Shown: positions 17,068-25,325 of the stretch, in pieces
Position numbering within the stretch: the first letter of the stretch is position 1
Layout: every line of letters starts with the position of its first letter
From: a bacterium HR37
Lineage (GTDB): Bacteria; Desulfobacterota_D; UBA1144; Nemesobacterales; CSP1-2
Assembly (NCBI GenBank): GCA_002898375.1
Contig: BEIN01000019.1
Span: 1-49,659 of the forward strand
DNA length: 49,659 bases
Direction: 5' to 3'
The notes under the pieces: generated by a model
The model's input: only the letters and a program-made list of their open reading frames with translations
Database searches by the model: none
What the model was told of the DNA's origin: nothing
Program-made: the position numbers and the translations under genes

Positions 17068-18264
17068 ATGTCCGGTATCTACAGAAAACTAAAAAGGAGC
17101 TATTTAAAGAATTTCCCGGAGCTTTTTGCTCTTATTAGGGGGTTTTATCCAGAGTTTGTTCTTGAACGAAATCCAAAAACGTTAAGAGATCAGGTTCCGG
17201 TATTTACCTTGCATTCAGTGGAGCAGGACAGATTTGAAGAGCAACTTGAGTTTCTATACAGGAATGGCTACCAGACGCTTGTGGCAGATGAACTCTATGA
17301 ATGCGTTATCGGAGAGAGGGCAATACCCGAGAGGTCCGTTGTTCTTACGTTTGATGATGGCTGGAGAAGCCTTAGAACCGTTGCCTATCCGCTTTTAAGA
17401 AAATACGGGTTTCGTGCAGTTTGTTTTTTGATTCCCGGTTTGGTACGTGATGGTGGGGAGAATAACGGTGTGGTAGTGGACAGTAACATCAAGGAGGATA
17501 AAGAGGAGCTCTGCAGTTGGTGTGAGGTTAGGGAAATGCATGAAAGCGGGATAGTGGACTTTCAATCTCACTCCATGTATCACGGTCTTGTTTTTGTTTC
17601 CTCCAAGGTAGAGGATTTCTTCCATCCCTTTTTTGATTCATTCGCAATGAATCTAAACGTACCCATCTTTAAAAAGGATGGGGTTGAAAACGTTTTTAGA
17701 CACATTCAGCTTGGAACCCCAATTTACGGTTGTGCTTCAAGGTTTTCGGGAAAGAGAAGGTACCTTGATGATGAGGAACTTCGTAACAGGTGTATTGAGT
17801 ATGTGAGCTCAAACGGTGGAAGGGAATTTTTCAGGTATAGTGGCTGGCGGGGAAAATTAAGAAAAATAATGTATGAATACAGGCAAAATTATGGGGATCG
17901 TGGTTGTTTTGAGGGTGAGGATGAGCTTAGAGAGGGTATATACACTGAGCTGGTTCAATCCAAGCGTGCGATTGAGAGCAGGCTTGGTAAGACCGTAAAT
18001 CACTTCTGCTATCCATGGTGGGAGGGAAGTAAGATTGCAGTTGAGGAGTCAAAAAGAGCGGGTTATCTAACAAACTTCTGGGGTATACTTCCCGGGAAAA
18101 GGACAAACAGATATGGTGACGATCCCTTTAGGATTGTGCGCATCCTTTCAGATGATCTTATATTCAGGCTACCTGGAGAAGGTAGAAAGTCTCTTTTTAG
18201 GATATTTAGGGATAGGTTTTTGCTAAACTACATAAGGTTTGGACGCAGTTTGTTACAGGGGTAG
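17068..18264 (+). CDS. Polysaccharide deacetylase (CE4/NodB-type)
   Basis: 398 residues. The catalytic 'TFDDGWRSL' puts the acidic pair at about residues 96-97, and the metal histidines appear as 'SHSMYH' (His168, His172). 'FCYPWW' near the C-terminus takes the place of the usual motif 4. The domain is larger than a plain NodB fold (about 200 residues), with an insertion of roughly 130 residues between the histidine motif and the C-terminal motif. No signal peptide is present, so it likely deacetylates a cytoplasmic lipid-linked sugar. It is preceded by the amidohydrolase and followed 3 bases later by a flippase-like protein. Activity on N-acetyl groups is inferred from the family. Confidence 0.85.
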   Translation: MSGIYRKLKRSYLKNFPELFALIRGFYPEFVLERNPKTLRDQVPVFTLHSVEQDRFEEQLEFLYRNGYQTLVADELYECVIGERAIPERSVVLTFDDGWRSLRTVAYPLLRKYGFRAVCFLIPGLVRDGGENNGVVVDSNIKEDKEELCSWCEVREMHESGIVDFQSHSMYHGLVFVSSKVEDFFHPFFDSFAMNLNVPIFKKDGVENVFRHIQLGTPIYGCASRFSGKRRYLDDEELRNRCIEYVSSNGGREFFRYSGWRGKLRKIMYEYRQNYGDRGCFEGEDELREGIYTELVQSKRAIESRLGKTVNHFCYPWWEGSKIAVEESKRAGYLTNFWGILPGKRTNRYGDDPFRIVRILSDDLIFRLPGEGRKSLFRIFRDRFLLNYIRFGRSLLQG

Positions 18265-18267
18265 TTT

Positions 18268-19242
18268 ATGATAAACAAAAAAAAGCTCTTTTTTCTGCTT
18301 AGGCTATCCGTAAGTGCATTGCTTATCTTTTTTATCGTGGTCAAAGTGGATTTCCAAAAGGTTCTGGCTCTGGTACCCAGTATAAAACTCGGATATGTGC
18401 TTCTTGCCCTCCTTTGGCTGCTTCTTGACAGATTGGTTATGTCCTACAGGTGGGCTATTCTCCTTAAAGCAAAGGATATAAAGATTTCCCTGTTTGAAAT
18501 AGTAAAGATATACTTTCTAAGCAGCTTCTGGAGCACCTTCCTTCCATCCAGTGTTGCTCCCGATATTATCAAGGTCTATGTTGCCTCAAAACACAATTCA
18601 AACACACCCGATGTTATGTCTTCTGTCGTTGTTGACAGAATAATCGGGCTTTTTTCCCTTTCTCTGGTAGCCCTTACTTCCCTTTTGATTCTTATGTACT
18701 ATCCTCAGGTTCAGTCGGTTGAGGGGTATAGGGGTGCTCTCTGGGTTATACTGGCTGTGCTTTTGCTTACCCTGTTCTTGCCTTTTTTTGACAGGGTACC
18801 TGTAGGAAGGGCAAAGGGTATCCTGACCCTTTTTAGGTTAAATTTCTTGTGGAACTTTCTGGTGAGGTTCTACGATTCCATGGTGGGATACAAGGCCAAA
18901 AGGGCTTCTCTGTTTAAGGCCTTCTCTGTAGCGCTTGTTAATCATGTGCTTGCCATATTTATGATTTATGTCCTCTCTTTATCTTTAGGTGTTGGTGTAT
19001 CCGTACTTCATCTGTTTATACTGGTTCCCCTTATCAACTTTCTCATAATGGTTCCTATATCCGTGGGTGGTCTGGGTATTCAGGAAGGAGCCTACGTTTA
19101 TTTCCTCTCCCAGCTTGGCATGTCTGTACAGGAGGCTTTAACGGTTGCGATTGTTTTTCGTGTTTTGATGGTTGTAGCCTCCCTACCTGGTGGTGTTGTC
19201 TATATATCGGAAGGTTTCGGGGTCAAAAAGGCTTTAACCTAG
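18268..19242 (+). CDS. Flippase-like membrane protein (UPF0104/LPG-synthase TM family)
   Basis: 324-residue integral membrane protein with about eight hydrophobic helices, starting 'LFFLLRLSVSALLIFFIVVKV'. Family marks include 'LSSFWSTFLPSSVAPDIIKVYVAS' near residues 90-112 and the C-terminal 'PISVGGLGIQEGAYVYF'. Proteins of this family (related to the membrane half of MprF and to AglD) are thought to move or modify lipid-linked groups in the membrane. It is the intact counterpart of the frameshifted gene at 6296-7245, so its presence may make the loss of that copy tolerable. It starts 3 bases after the deacetylase. Exact substrate unknown. Confidence 0.85.
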   Translation: MINKKKLFFLLRLSVSALLIFFIVVKVDFQKVLALVPSIKLGYVLLALLWLLLDRLVMSYRWAILLKAKDIKISLFEIVKIYFLSSFWSTFLPSSVAPDIIKVYVASKHNSNTPDVMSSVVVDRIIGLFSLSLVALTSLLILMYYPQVQSVEGYRGALWVILAVLLLTLFLPFFDRVPVGRAKGILTLFRLNFLWNFLVRFYDSMVGYKAKRASLFKAFSVALVNHVLAIFMIYVLSLSLGVGVSVLHLFILVPLINFLIMVPISVGGLGIQEGAYVYFLSQLGMSVQEALTVAIVFRVLMVVASLPGGVVYISEGFGVKKALT

Positions 19243-19299
19243 TTTTACCGTACCCTGTAGCGTTAAGTGCTTATAAATGCAGTATCTGGAGGGTTTTGT

Positions 19300-21000
19300 A
19301 TGGTATACGGTAAAAGGCATTTAATTACCGCTTTTTTTCTTGTTCTGGTAGTGGCTGTTTTTCTGATAGTGGGTTTGGACTTTCTTAATAAGGCCAGAGA
19401 TCCCGCTTTTGAGGATACGGGCTCTTACCTGGAGGGAGCACTTTTTATAAAGGAAAATGGAGGAGTTAGCGGGTTTCTTCCCATGTGCCTTACCGGTAAG
19501 TTCAGGATAGCAGAACAGCATCCTCTTCCATTGCTTTTGCTTTCTACCTTTGCATCAAGGGATCTCTCCTTTTTTACGGAGGCAAAGCTCTTATCACTTT
19601 TTATAGGGCTTTTGTTTGTTGTTGTTCTGTTCTTTGTAACGAAAAACCTCTTTGGGCAAAGCGTTGCCTTCTTATCATCGTTTCTTATGATTTTTAACAT
19701 TGCTTTTCTTGTGCGTTCATCCAATGTTACCGTTGAGCCTTTGCTTATGCTTTTTTTGCTTCTTAGCTGGTTCTTCATGGTTAAGGGATTGGACAGCAAC
19801 AGGCTCTGGATACTTGCTGGGATCTCAACCGGACTTGCCTATATGACAAAGGGACCTGCAATCTCAATGATTCCCGTATTTGTAATCTCAAACCTCATCA
19901 TATTTAGGTTAAGGATTTTAAAGAACTTATACTTCTGGCTGTTTCTCCTTTTCTTCCTGCTTTCTGCTTCTCCCCTGATCCTGAGAAACGTTATAGTTTA
20001 CGGTAGCCCATTCTATGAGGGAATAAACCCTCATGTTTTCTGGTTGGACAGTTTTGGTGAGTTCTCAAAGTACCTGCTTTCGGTAAACTGGAGTGAGCAT
20101 ACCTACAATACGGTTAGCAATATGCCCACACTGCATTCGTATCTTCAAACCCATTCCTTTGAGGAGATTGTAAGAAGGATAGTAGGTGGGGCAATAGGTG
20201 AGTTTAGGCTGCTTATAAACGGTCTGAACTTATTAATAATCCCTAAGGGAAGGATGTATTTTAGCCTTATCCTGTTCTTTTTCTTTCTGGTAGGGCTTAT
20301 ATCCGAGATAAGAAAGAAAAGAACGGTCTATACGGTTGCAGTGGTGCTTGTATTCTTTATACCCTTTGCCTGGATATATCAGGTTCTTCCGGTGGTTAGG
20401 TATGTTACCCCCATAATACCCTTTATGGTTATATATTCCTCTTTGGGGGTTATAGAGACAATAAGATACCTTGACAGCAGGTTAAGCAGGAGCTCAATAA
20501 GGCTTCTTCCAAAGGTTCCATACGTTTTGATGGCCGTTTTGGTATCCTTTGCCGGATACTATATGGCAACAAAAGAGGTAAGCTCTCTCCTTCATTCTGC
20601 AAATAATATAGTGCTTTCAGATGATCAGGTGGAGCTATTTAACTGGTTAAGGGAAAACGTAGGGGAAGAGGATTTTGTTCTCCTTGGTCCTACAAATCAC
20701 TACTGGGGGTATCTGTGGTATGCTGGCTTTAAAGGTAAACTTGTTCCCACATCGGGAAATGTTTTGCCTTTAGATGAGGAGAATATGGAGGTCTTTAGCG
20801 CGTTTCTTAAGGAAAGAAATGTAAATGTGATTGTATTGCATAGGGAAAACTACAATAACCCGGCAGCCCTTAAAGAGTTTTTCGAGTACCATGAAGACAT
20901 GGGGATGGTAGAGAAAAAACCGGTTAAAAACTGGGAGCTTATCTACAGTTACTCAAAAAGACCAACCGAGTTTCTAATATACCGTATAAAAGGGTACTGA
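19300..21000 (+). CDS. GT39-like (ArnT/PMT-type) membrane glycosyltransferase
   Basis: 566 residues with about ten or more membrane helices in the N-terminal three quarters and a soluble C-terminal part ('LSDDQVELFNWLRENVGEEDFV'). The first periplasmic loop has the acidic 'FEDTGSYLEGALFIKENGG' segment, where ArnT/PMT enzymes carry catalytic acidic residues, and 'EQHPLPLLLL' follows. Such enzymes transfer a sugar from a polyprenyl-phosphate donor on the outer face of the inner membrane. I chose ATG 19300 because GGAGGG lies just before it; a longer frame from GTG 19267 is less likely. The next gene encodes a GT2 of the type that makes polyprenyl-phosphate sugars, so the pair could work in sequence. 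Confidence 0.82.
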   Translation: MVYGKRHLITAFFLVLVVAVFLIVGLDFLNKARDPAFEDTGSYLEGALFIKENGGVSGFLPMCLTGKFRIAEQHPLPLLLLSTFASRDLSFFTEAKLLSLFIGLLFVVVLFFVTKNLFGQSVAFLSSFLMIFNIAFLVRSSNVTVEPLLMLFLLLSWFFMVKGLDSNRLWILAGISTGLAYMTKGPAISMIPVFVISNLIIFRLRILKNLYFWLFLLFFLLSASPLILRNVIVYGSPFYEGINPHVFWLDSFGEFSKYLLSVNWSEHTYNTVSNMPTLHSYLQTHSFEEIVRRIVGGAIGEFRLLINGLNLLIIPKGRMYFSLILFFFFLVGLISEIRKKRTVYTVAVVLVFFIPFAWIYQVLPVVRYVTPIIPFMVIYSSLGVIETIRYLDSRLSRSSIRLLPKVPYVLMAVLVSFAGYYMATKEVSSLLHSANNIVLSDDQVELFNWLRENVGEEDFVLLGPTNHYWGYLWYAGFKGKLVPTSGNVLPLDEENMEVFSAFLKERNVNVIVLHRENYNNPAALKEFFEYHEDMGMVEKKPVKNWELIYSYSKRPTEFLIYRIKGY

Positions 21001-21025
21001 GGGTTATGATATAGGGAGAAACAAG

Positions 21026-21994
21026 ATGGCAAAGATATCGCTTGTGGTTCCCATGTATAACGAAGCGGAGAATGTTTCTCCATTTTATGAGAGTGTATCA
21101 AGGGTTCTTAACGACATTGGGCTTCCGTGGGAGATGATCTGCGTTAATGATGGGAGCCGGGATAACACCCTTACTTACCTGATTGCATTACACCAGAGGG
21201 ACCCGAGGGTAAAGGTGGTTGATTTCTCCAGGAATTTTGGGAAAGAGGTGGCTTTATCGGCCGGGATAGATTACGCAACTGGGGATGCAGTTGTTACCAT
21301 TGATGCTGACCTTCAACATCCACCCGATGTGATCAAGGAGCTGATTTCAAAATGGTATGACGGTTGCGATATAGTGTTTGCGGTTCGACGGACACGCAAG
21401 GTGGAGGGGTTATTTAAACGCATAACTACCCGTATCTTCTACAGAGTGCTGGGCTGGCTTGCAAACATACCAAACCACGATAAGATAGGGGATTTCTGTT
21501 TACTTGATAAGCGGGTGCTAGAGGTTCTTAGGAAGCTTCCTGAACACAACCGTTTTATGAAGGGGCTTTTTGCCTGGGTTGGTTTTAAGCAGGATTTTGT
21601 TGTATACGATTTAAACACACGTAAGAGGGGAGCCACAAAATGGAGTTACTGGCGTTTGTGGAATTTTGCCCTTGAGGGGATTACCTCTTTTAGTACCATA
21701 CCTCTTCGGATGTGGACTTACATAGGTTTTGCAATAGCTCTTGTTTCGTTTCTCTATGCTGCTTTTATCATAGTTCACACCCTGGTTCTGGGCATTGATG
21801 TTCCCGGGTATGCTTCCCTTATAGTAAGTATTCTGTTTATGGGTGGTATACAGCTTATAAGCCTTGGAATCATAGGTGAGTACATTGGGCGGATATACAA
21901 TGAGGTTAAAGAAAGGCCCCTTTACATCGTAAGGGAAGCCTATGGGTTTGATACACCCAAGGAAATGGGTGTTACTGCTCTGGAAAACAGATAG
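21026..21994 (+). CDS. Polyprenyl-phosphate GT2 glycosyltransferase (GtrB/DPM-like)
   Basis: 322 residues. The GT-A domain has 'LVVPMYNEAEN' at 6-16, 'VNDGSRDNT' at 40-48 and DADLQ at 93-97. Two membrane helices end the protein (about 230-255 and 260-285: 'MWTYIGFAIALVSFLYAAFII', 'LIVSILFMGGIQLISLGIIG'), with the family's C-terminal 'GEYIGRIYNEVKERP-x-YIV' motif. This is the layout of enzymes that attach a sugar from a nucleotide to undecaprenyl phosphate. The product would feed a GT39-type transferase such as the upstream neighbour. The gene ends 2 bases before the minus-strand deacetylase. Confidence 0.9.
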   Translation: MAKISLVVPMYNEAENVSPFYESVSRVLNDIGLPWEMICVNDGSRDNTLTYLIALHQRDPRVKVVDFSRNFGKEVALSAGIDYATGDAVVTIDADLQHPPDVIKELISKWYDGCDIVFAVRRTRKVEGLFKRITTRIFYRVLGWLANIPNHDKIGDFCLLDKRVLEVLRKLPEHNRFMKGLFAWVGFKQDFVVYDLNTRKRGATKWSYWRLWNFALEGITSFSTIPLRMWTYIGFAIALVSFLYAAFIIVHTLVLGIDVPGYASLIVSILFMGGIQLISLGIIGEYIGRIYNEVKERPLYIVREAYGFDTPKEMGVTALENR

Positions 21995-21995
21995 G

Positions 21996-22868
21996 CTAAA
22001 AAAGACCTTCTTTGGCTATTCGTATTAGGGTGTCTCTTTCAACGTCACGGTGGTAAGCCGTATAAAACCTGGCAAGGAAGGCCTGTTTCCCCTTCCAGCG
22101 GTTTGCTTCTAGCGGGGTTGCCCGGCCAGGATGAAATATAAGCTCAAGCCAGTTTAGCTTTGCTTTCTTTGCAGCTTTAACCGCAGCCAGTGTCGTCTCG
22201 TAGGTCATATGTCCACTGTAGAGGATACCTGCTACTGCATCCGGGCTAACCAGGTCTTTGGCTATTTTTCTGGCTGGTCCGGCAAGGACGTTTAAAAGCA
22301 AGTGCTTAAAGTTGTTTAGGACAAAATGAAAACCAAGGCTATCTTTAAAGCTTAAATGGTAGATTTCTCTTGAGATCCGTATTTCGGGTATGTTAAATTC
22401 TCTTGCAAGCTCTACCGCAACCGGAAAAAGAAAAGGTAGCATGTGTATATGTATATGCCCATCTACCCTAGTAACCGGGCGTGGAAAGAATAAATCAATT
22501 ACCCTTCTGATCTGCTCACGCCATTCAGCTTTAACCTGTTCCAGTAGCTCTTGTCTTTGGAGCTTGGAACAGGAGTGCCATAAGGTCCAGATCCCCAAAA
22601 AGCTGTGGAGAAAGTAACCGTCTTTATCCACAAGCAGTTTTACAAGCTGGGTGTCAACAAGCGGGCGTCCCTCGCTTAGGTTCAGGTGAACTGCTAGCCT
22701 AAGAGGGCGGTTAATATCGGTTTTTATTTCCTTTGCTGCTTCGTATATTCCCTCACCGTTTGCAATTACGCTTACTCCATCTAGGGCGCCTGCATACCAT
22801 GCAGATAGTATGTTTTTGTTTACACTAGGGGTTGCTCCGAAGTCATCTGCGTGTAACTCTATATACAA
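21996..22868 (-). CDS. YdjC/ChbG/HpnK-family carbohydrate deacetylase
   Basis: 290 residues, apart from the beta-helix fragment at the right edge the only minus-strand gene in the window. The metal-binding motif 'HADDFG' is at 6-11, His61 lies in 'HLNLSEG', and 'DGHIHIHMLP' at 136-145 supplies more ligands. 'GHMTYE' and 'ELIFHPG' near the C-terminus complete the family pattern. Members remove acetyl groups from N-acetylated sugars (ChbG) or from hopanoid-linked GlcNAc (HpnK). Either activity would fit a glycan locus that already has a CE4 deacetylase. It converges on the GT2 upstream (gap of 1 base) and diverges from the methyltransferase at 22909 with only 40 bases between starts. Confidence 0.88.
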   Translation of the reverse strand: MYIELHADDFGATPSVNKNILSAWYAGALDGVSVIANGEGIYEAAKEIKTDINRPLRLAVHLNLSEGRPLVDTQLVKLLVDKDGYFLHSFLGIWTLWHSCSKLQRQELLEQVKAEWREQIRRVIDLFFPRPVTRVDGHIHIHMLPFLFPVAVELAREFNIPEIRISREIYHLSFKDSLGFHFVLNNFKHLLLNVLAGPARKIAKDLVSPDAVAGILYSGHMTYETTLAAVKAAKKAKLNWLELIFHPGRATPLEANRWKGKQAFLARFYTAYHRDVERDTLIRIAKEGLF

Positions 22869-22908
22869 AATGCCCTCACAGGGTATGGTTTTGGCTAATT
22901 AAAATAAT

Positions 22909-23631
22909 ATGGACTACAGAGATTATCAAGCTGGAGCTACAAACGATTTCTTCTGGTTTAAGGCAAAAAGGGACCTTATATCTGTCCTGCTTGAGAAGGT
23001 TAAAGGGGCTAGGGGCTTCAGAAGAATATTAAACCTGGGAGCGGGCATAGGGGATGATCTCTCGGTGATAAGCGGGTTTGGGAAGGTCTACGTAGTAGAT
23101 ATAGACCCAAACGCTTTAGCCCTGATACCAGATGGGCTGGTTGTTGAAAAAAAGCTGGCAAGTGCATGTAAGTTACCCTATCCCGATGGTTTTTTTGATC
23201 TGGTTGTAGCTTTTGATGTGTTGGAGCATATAGAGGATGATATCTCAGCTATAAACGAGATCTACCGTGTACTTAAGCACGGAGGGGCTTTCGTATTTAC
23301 CGTGCCTGCTTTTAATTTCCTCTACAGTTCCCATGACAGAGCCCTAAACCACTTCAGGCGTTACGATAAGGGGATGCTAAGGGAAAGGCTTTCAGATTTT
23401 TCGTGTATGGAGACAGGGTTCTGGGTATTTTCCCTGTTTCTGCCGGTTGCAGTACAGAGACTACTAAATCGGGGGGAATCCGAGCCAGAGGTTCACTATG
23501 TCCCATTGCCACGGTTCTTAAATGAAACCTTCTATAACCTGCTTAGAGCTGAGAACTGGTTGATAAAACGGGGAATCCCTTTGCCTGTTGGAACCACAAT
23601 CTATGGAATATACAAAAAAAACCGTGTCTGA
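22909..23631 (+). CDS. SAM-dependent methyltransferase, class I
   Basis: 240 residues. Motif I 'LNLGAGIGDD' at 41-50, 'YVVDIDPNAL' after it, and 'FDLVVAFDVLEHIEDD' at about 101-116 follow the Methyltransf_11 pattern; 'HFRRYDK' is commonly seen in methyltransferases located next to polyprenyl-phosphate GT2 enzymes in polysaccharide clusters. Transcription must start within the 40-base divergent gap or upstream on the + strand. It is separated from the next GT2 by a 171-base leader. The acceptor is unknown. Confidence 0.82.
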   Translation: MDYRDYQAGATNDFFWFKAKRDLISVLLEKVKGARGFRRILNLGAGIGDDLSVISGFGKVYVVDIDPNALALIPDGLVVEKKLASACKLPYPDGFFDLVVAFDVLEHIEDDISAINEIYRVLKHGGAFVFTVPAFNFLYSSHDRALNHFRRYDKGMLRERLSDFSCMETGFWVFSLFLPVAVQRLLNRGESEPEVHYVPLPRFLNETFYNLLRAENWLIKRGIPLPVGTTIYGIYKKNRV

Positions 23632-23737
23632 TACAATGCTATTTAATCAAATGTCTTATTTTTTGATTCTGGTAAAACTTTTTTCCTTTCTAAATTACAA
23701 CAATAGTCTAATTTACTTTTTCCCTCGCAGGTGTAGT

Positions 23738-23758
23738 CTGTAAGTGAGAAGGCGGAGC
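23738..23758 (+). promoter_or_regulatory. Second JUMPstart/ops-like string in leader
   Basis: The 171-base gap 23632-23802 holds CTGTAAGTGAG followed by GGCGGAGC. It can be aligned with the element at 4971-4992: both read CTGTA, then TGAG one to two bases further on, then GGCGGA. The match to the ops consensus is weaker than at the first site. No convincing promoter was found in this gap (TTGATT at 23663 has no well-spaced partner). If real, the shared string points to common control of the two operons. Chance similarity is possible. Confidence 0.25.
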
Positions 23759-23802
23759 TCTGGGGAGAGATTTACAGACAATCTAAACTATTTAAGGATA
23801 AA

Positions 23803-24768
23803 ATGCAGGTATATCAAAAGCTTAAAAGTAAAGATATTTCAATTGTGATTCCTCTTTACAATGAGGAGAAAAACGTAGAGAGGTTGCATTCTTTTTTGAG
23901 CGAGGCTCTGGGCGGTATAAACAGGGAGGCTGAGATCATATTTGTTGACGACGGAAGCACCGATAGAACCTTTGAGGTTCTCTCCAGGCTTAAAATGTCG
24001 GATAACAGGATAAAGATTATACGTTTTACAAGAAATTTTGGACAGACTGCTGCTATATCCGCAGGTTTTGATTACGCCATTGGAGACGTTGTTATAACCA
24101 TGGATGGTGACCTGCAGAATGATCCAAAGGATATTCCTCTACTCCTTGAGAAGATAGAGGAAGGATACGACATAGTAAGCGGGTGGAGAGCTAGCAGACA
24201 GGATAACTTTCTCTCAAGGAAGATTCCCTCACGGATAGCCAACTGGCTTATTGGCCTTATAACGGGGGTTAGATTGCATGATTCGGGTTGTTCCCTTAAA
24301 GCCTATAGAGCGGATGTGGTTAAAAACCTGAAGTTGTATGGTGATATGCACAGGTTTATACCTGCCCTTGCAAGTGCTAGGGGAGCAAGAATTACGGAGG
24401 TTAAGGTTAATCATCATCCAAGGAAGTACGGAAACTCAAAGTACGGTCTGTCAAGGACCATAAAGGTTATACTTGACCTTATAACGATTAAGTTTTTACT
24501 GTCCTTCCTTACACGCCCCATTCAGGTGTTTGGGCTTTTAGGGCTTGGTTCTTTCAGCCTTGGTTTTGTTGTGTGCTTCTATCTCTCTATGGTTAAGTTT
24601 CTCTACGGACAACCGCTTGCAGATAGGCCCCTTCTTTTGCTGGGTGTTTTGCTCTTGATACTGGGGGTTCAGTTTATAGGTTTTGGGCTAATTGCCGAGA
24701 TGCAAACGAGAATGTACTACGAAATTCAGGGTAAACCAATCTACGTAATTCGTGATTTTATAGAGTAG
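23803..24768 (+). CDS. Polyprenyl-phosphate GT2 glycosyltransferase (ArnC/GtrB-like)
   Basis: 321 residues. 'ISIVIPLYNEEKN' opens the GT-A fold at 12-24, 'VDDGSTDRT' is at 48-56 and the catalytic 'DGDLQNDP' at 101-108. 'HDSGCSLKAYRADV' and 'NHHPRKYGNSKYGLSR' are typical of the ArnC/GtrB branch. Two membrane helices follow (about 238-265 and 275-300), then 'MQTRMYYEIQGKPIYVIRD'. It should transfer a sugar from a nucleotide donor to undecaprenyl phosphate on the cytoplasmic face. A ribosome-binding AAGGAT precedes the ATG. This is the second enzyme of its kind in the window, matching the two GT39-like transferases. Confidence 0.9.
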   Translation: MQVYQKLKSKDISIVIPLYNEEKNVERLHSFLSEALGGINREAEIIFVDDGSTDRTFEVLSRLKMSDNRIKIIRFTRNFGQTAAISAGFDYAIGDVVITMDGDLQNDPKDIPLLLEKIEEGYDIVSGWRASRQDNFLSRKIPSRIANWLIGLITGVRLHDSGCSLKAYRADVVKNLKLYGDMHRFIPALASARGARITEVKVNHHPRKYGNSKYGLSRTIKVILDLITIKFLLSFLTRPIQVFGLLGLGSFSLGFVVCFYLSMVKFLYGQPLADRPLLLLGVLLLILGVQFIGFGLIAEMQTRMYYEIQGKPIYVIRDFIE

Positions 24769-24774
24769 GCCATT

Positions 24775-25323
24775 ATGCCTTCTCCAGTTGCCCACACACT
24801 TGGTGGTTACATCATATACCGTTTTGCCTCCTCAAGTAACACCACTTCCTGGAAAAAGCTACTTCTGTGCTGTGTCTCCTCGAACTTACCGGATGTTGAT
24901 TTCCTGCCTGGTTTTCTACTAGGTAAGCCAAATTATTTTCATCACGGAATAAGCCATAGTGTTGGCTTCTCCGTTGCGTTTGCTCTGTTAATGGGTTTTG
25001 TCTTCTATCTTAAGGGTGGGAGTTTCCTGAGAAACTCCCTTTTGTTTTTCTCCCTTTACTTCTCCCACATTCTTCTGGATCTGTTAAGTTACGATTCCTC
25101 ATTCCCATATGGGCTTGCCGCTCTCTGGCCGTTTACAAGCGATTACTACATCTCGCCGCTTTCACTCTTTCTGGATATACAAAGGGACTCTGCATCAGCA
25201 ACTTTTATAACCAGTATGTTTAGTATCCATAACCTTATGGCAGTGCTTTTAGAGCTTGCCTTATTTACACCCCTGATTGTGCTTTCTGTTTTGTTAACCA
25301 GGGTAAGAAAAAAGGAGGGATAG
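24775..25323 (+). CDS. YdjM-family membrane protein (predicted metal-dependent hydrolase)
   Basis: 182 residues with four or so hydrophobic segments. It begins 'MPSPVAHTLGGY', has 'SNLPDVDFLPG' near residues 36-46, 'HHGISHS' near 57-63 and 'SHILLDLLSYD' near 97-107. This His/Asp pattern defines the YdjM (DUF457) family of inner-membrane proteins, which are annotated as metal-dependent hydrolases although their activity is mostly unproven. It lies 6 bases after the GT2 and 2 bases before the UDP-sugar dehydrogenase, so it is in the operon, but its role in glycan synthesis is not clear. Confidence 0.78.
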   Translation: MPSPVAHTLGGYIIYRFASSSNTTSWKKLLLCCVSSNLPDVDFLPGFLLGKPNYFHHGISHSVGFSVAFALLMGFVFYLKGGSFLRNSLLFFSLYFSHILLDLLSYDSSFPYGLAALWPFTSDYYISPLSLFLDIQRDSASATFITSMFSIHNLMAVLLELALFTPLIVLSVLLTRVRKKEG

Positions 25324-25325
25324 TT

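Noticed and set aside
23663-23696. TTGATT ... TAAATT as a promoter for the 23803 gene
   Set aside because: The spacing is 22 bases, too long for a standard sigma-70 promoter.
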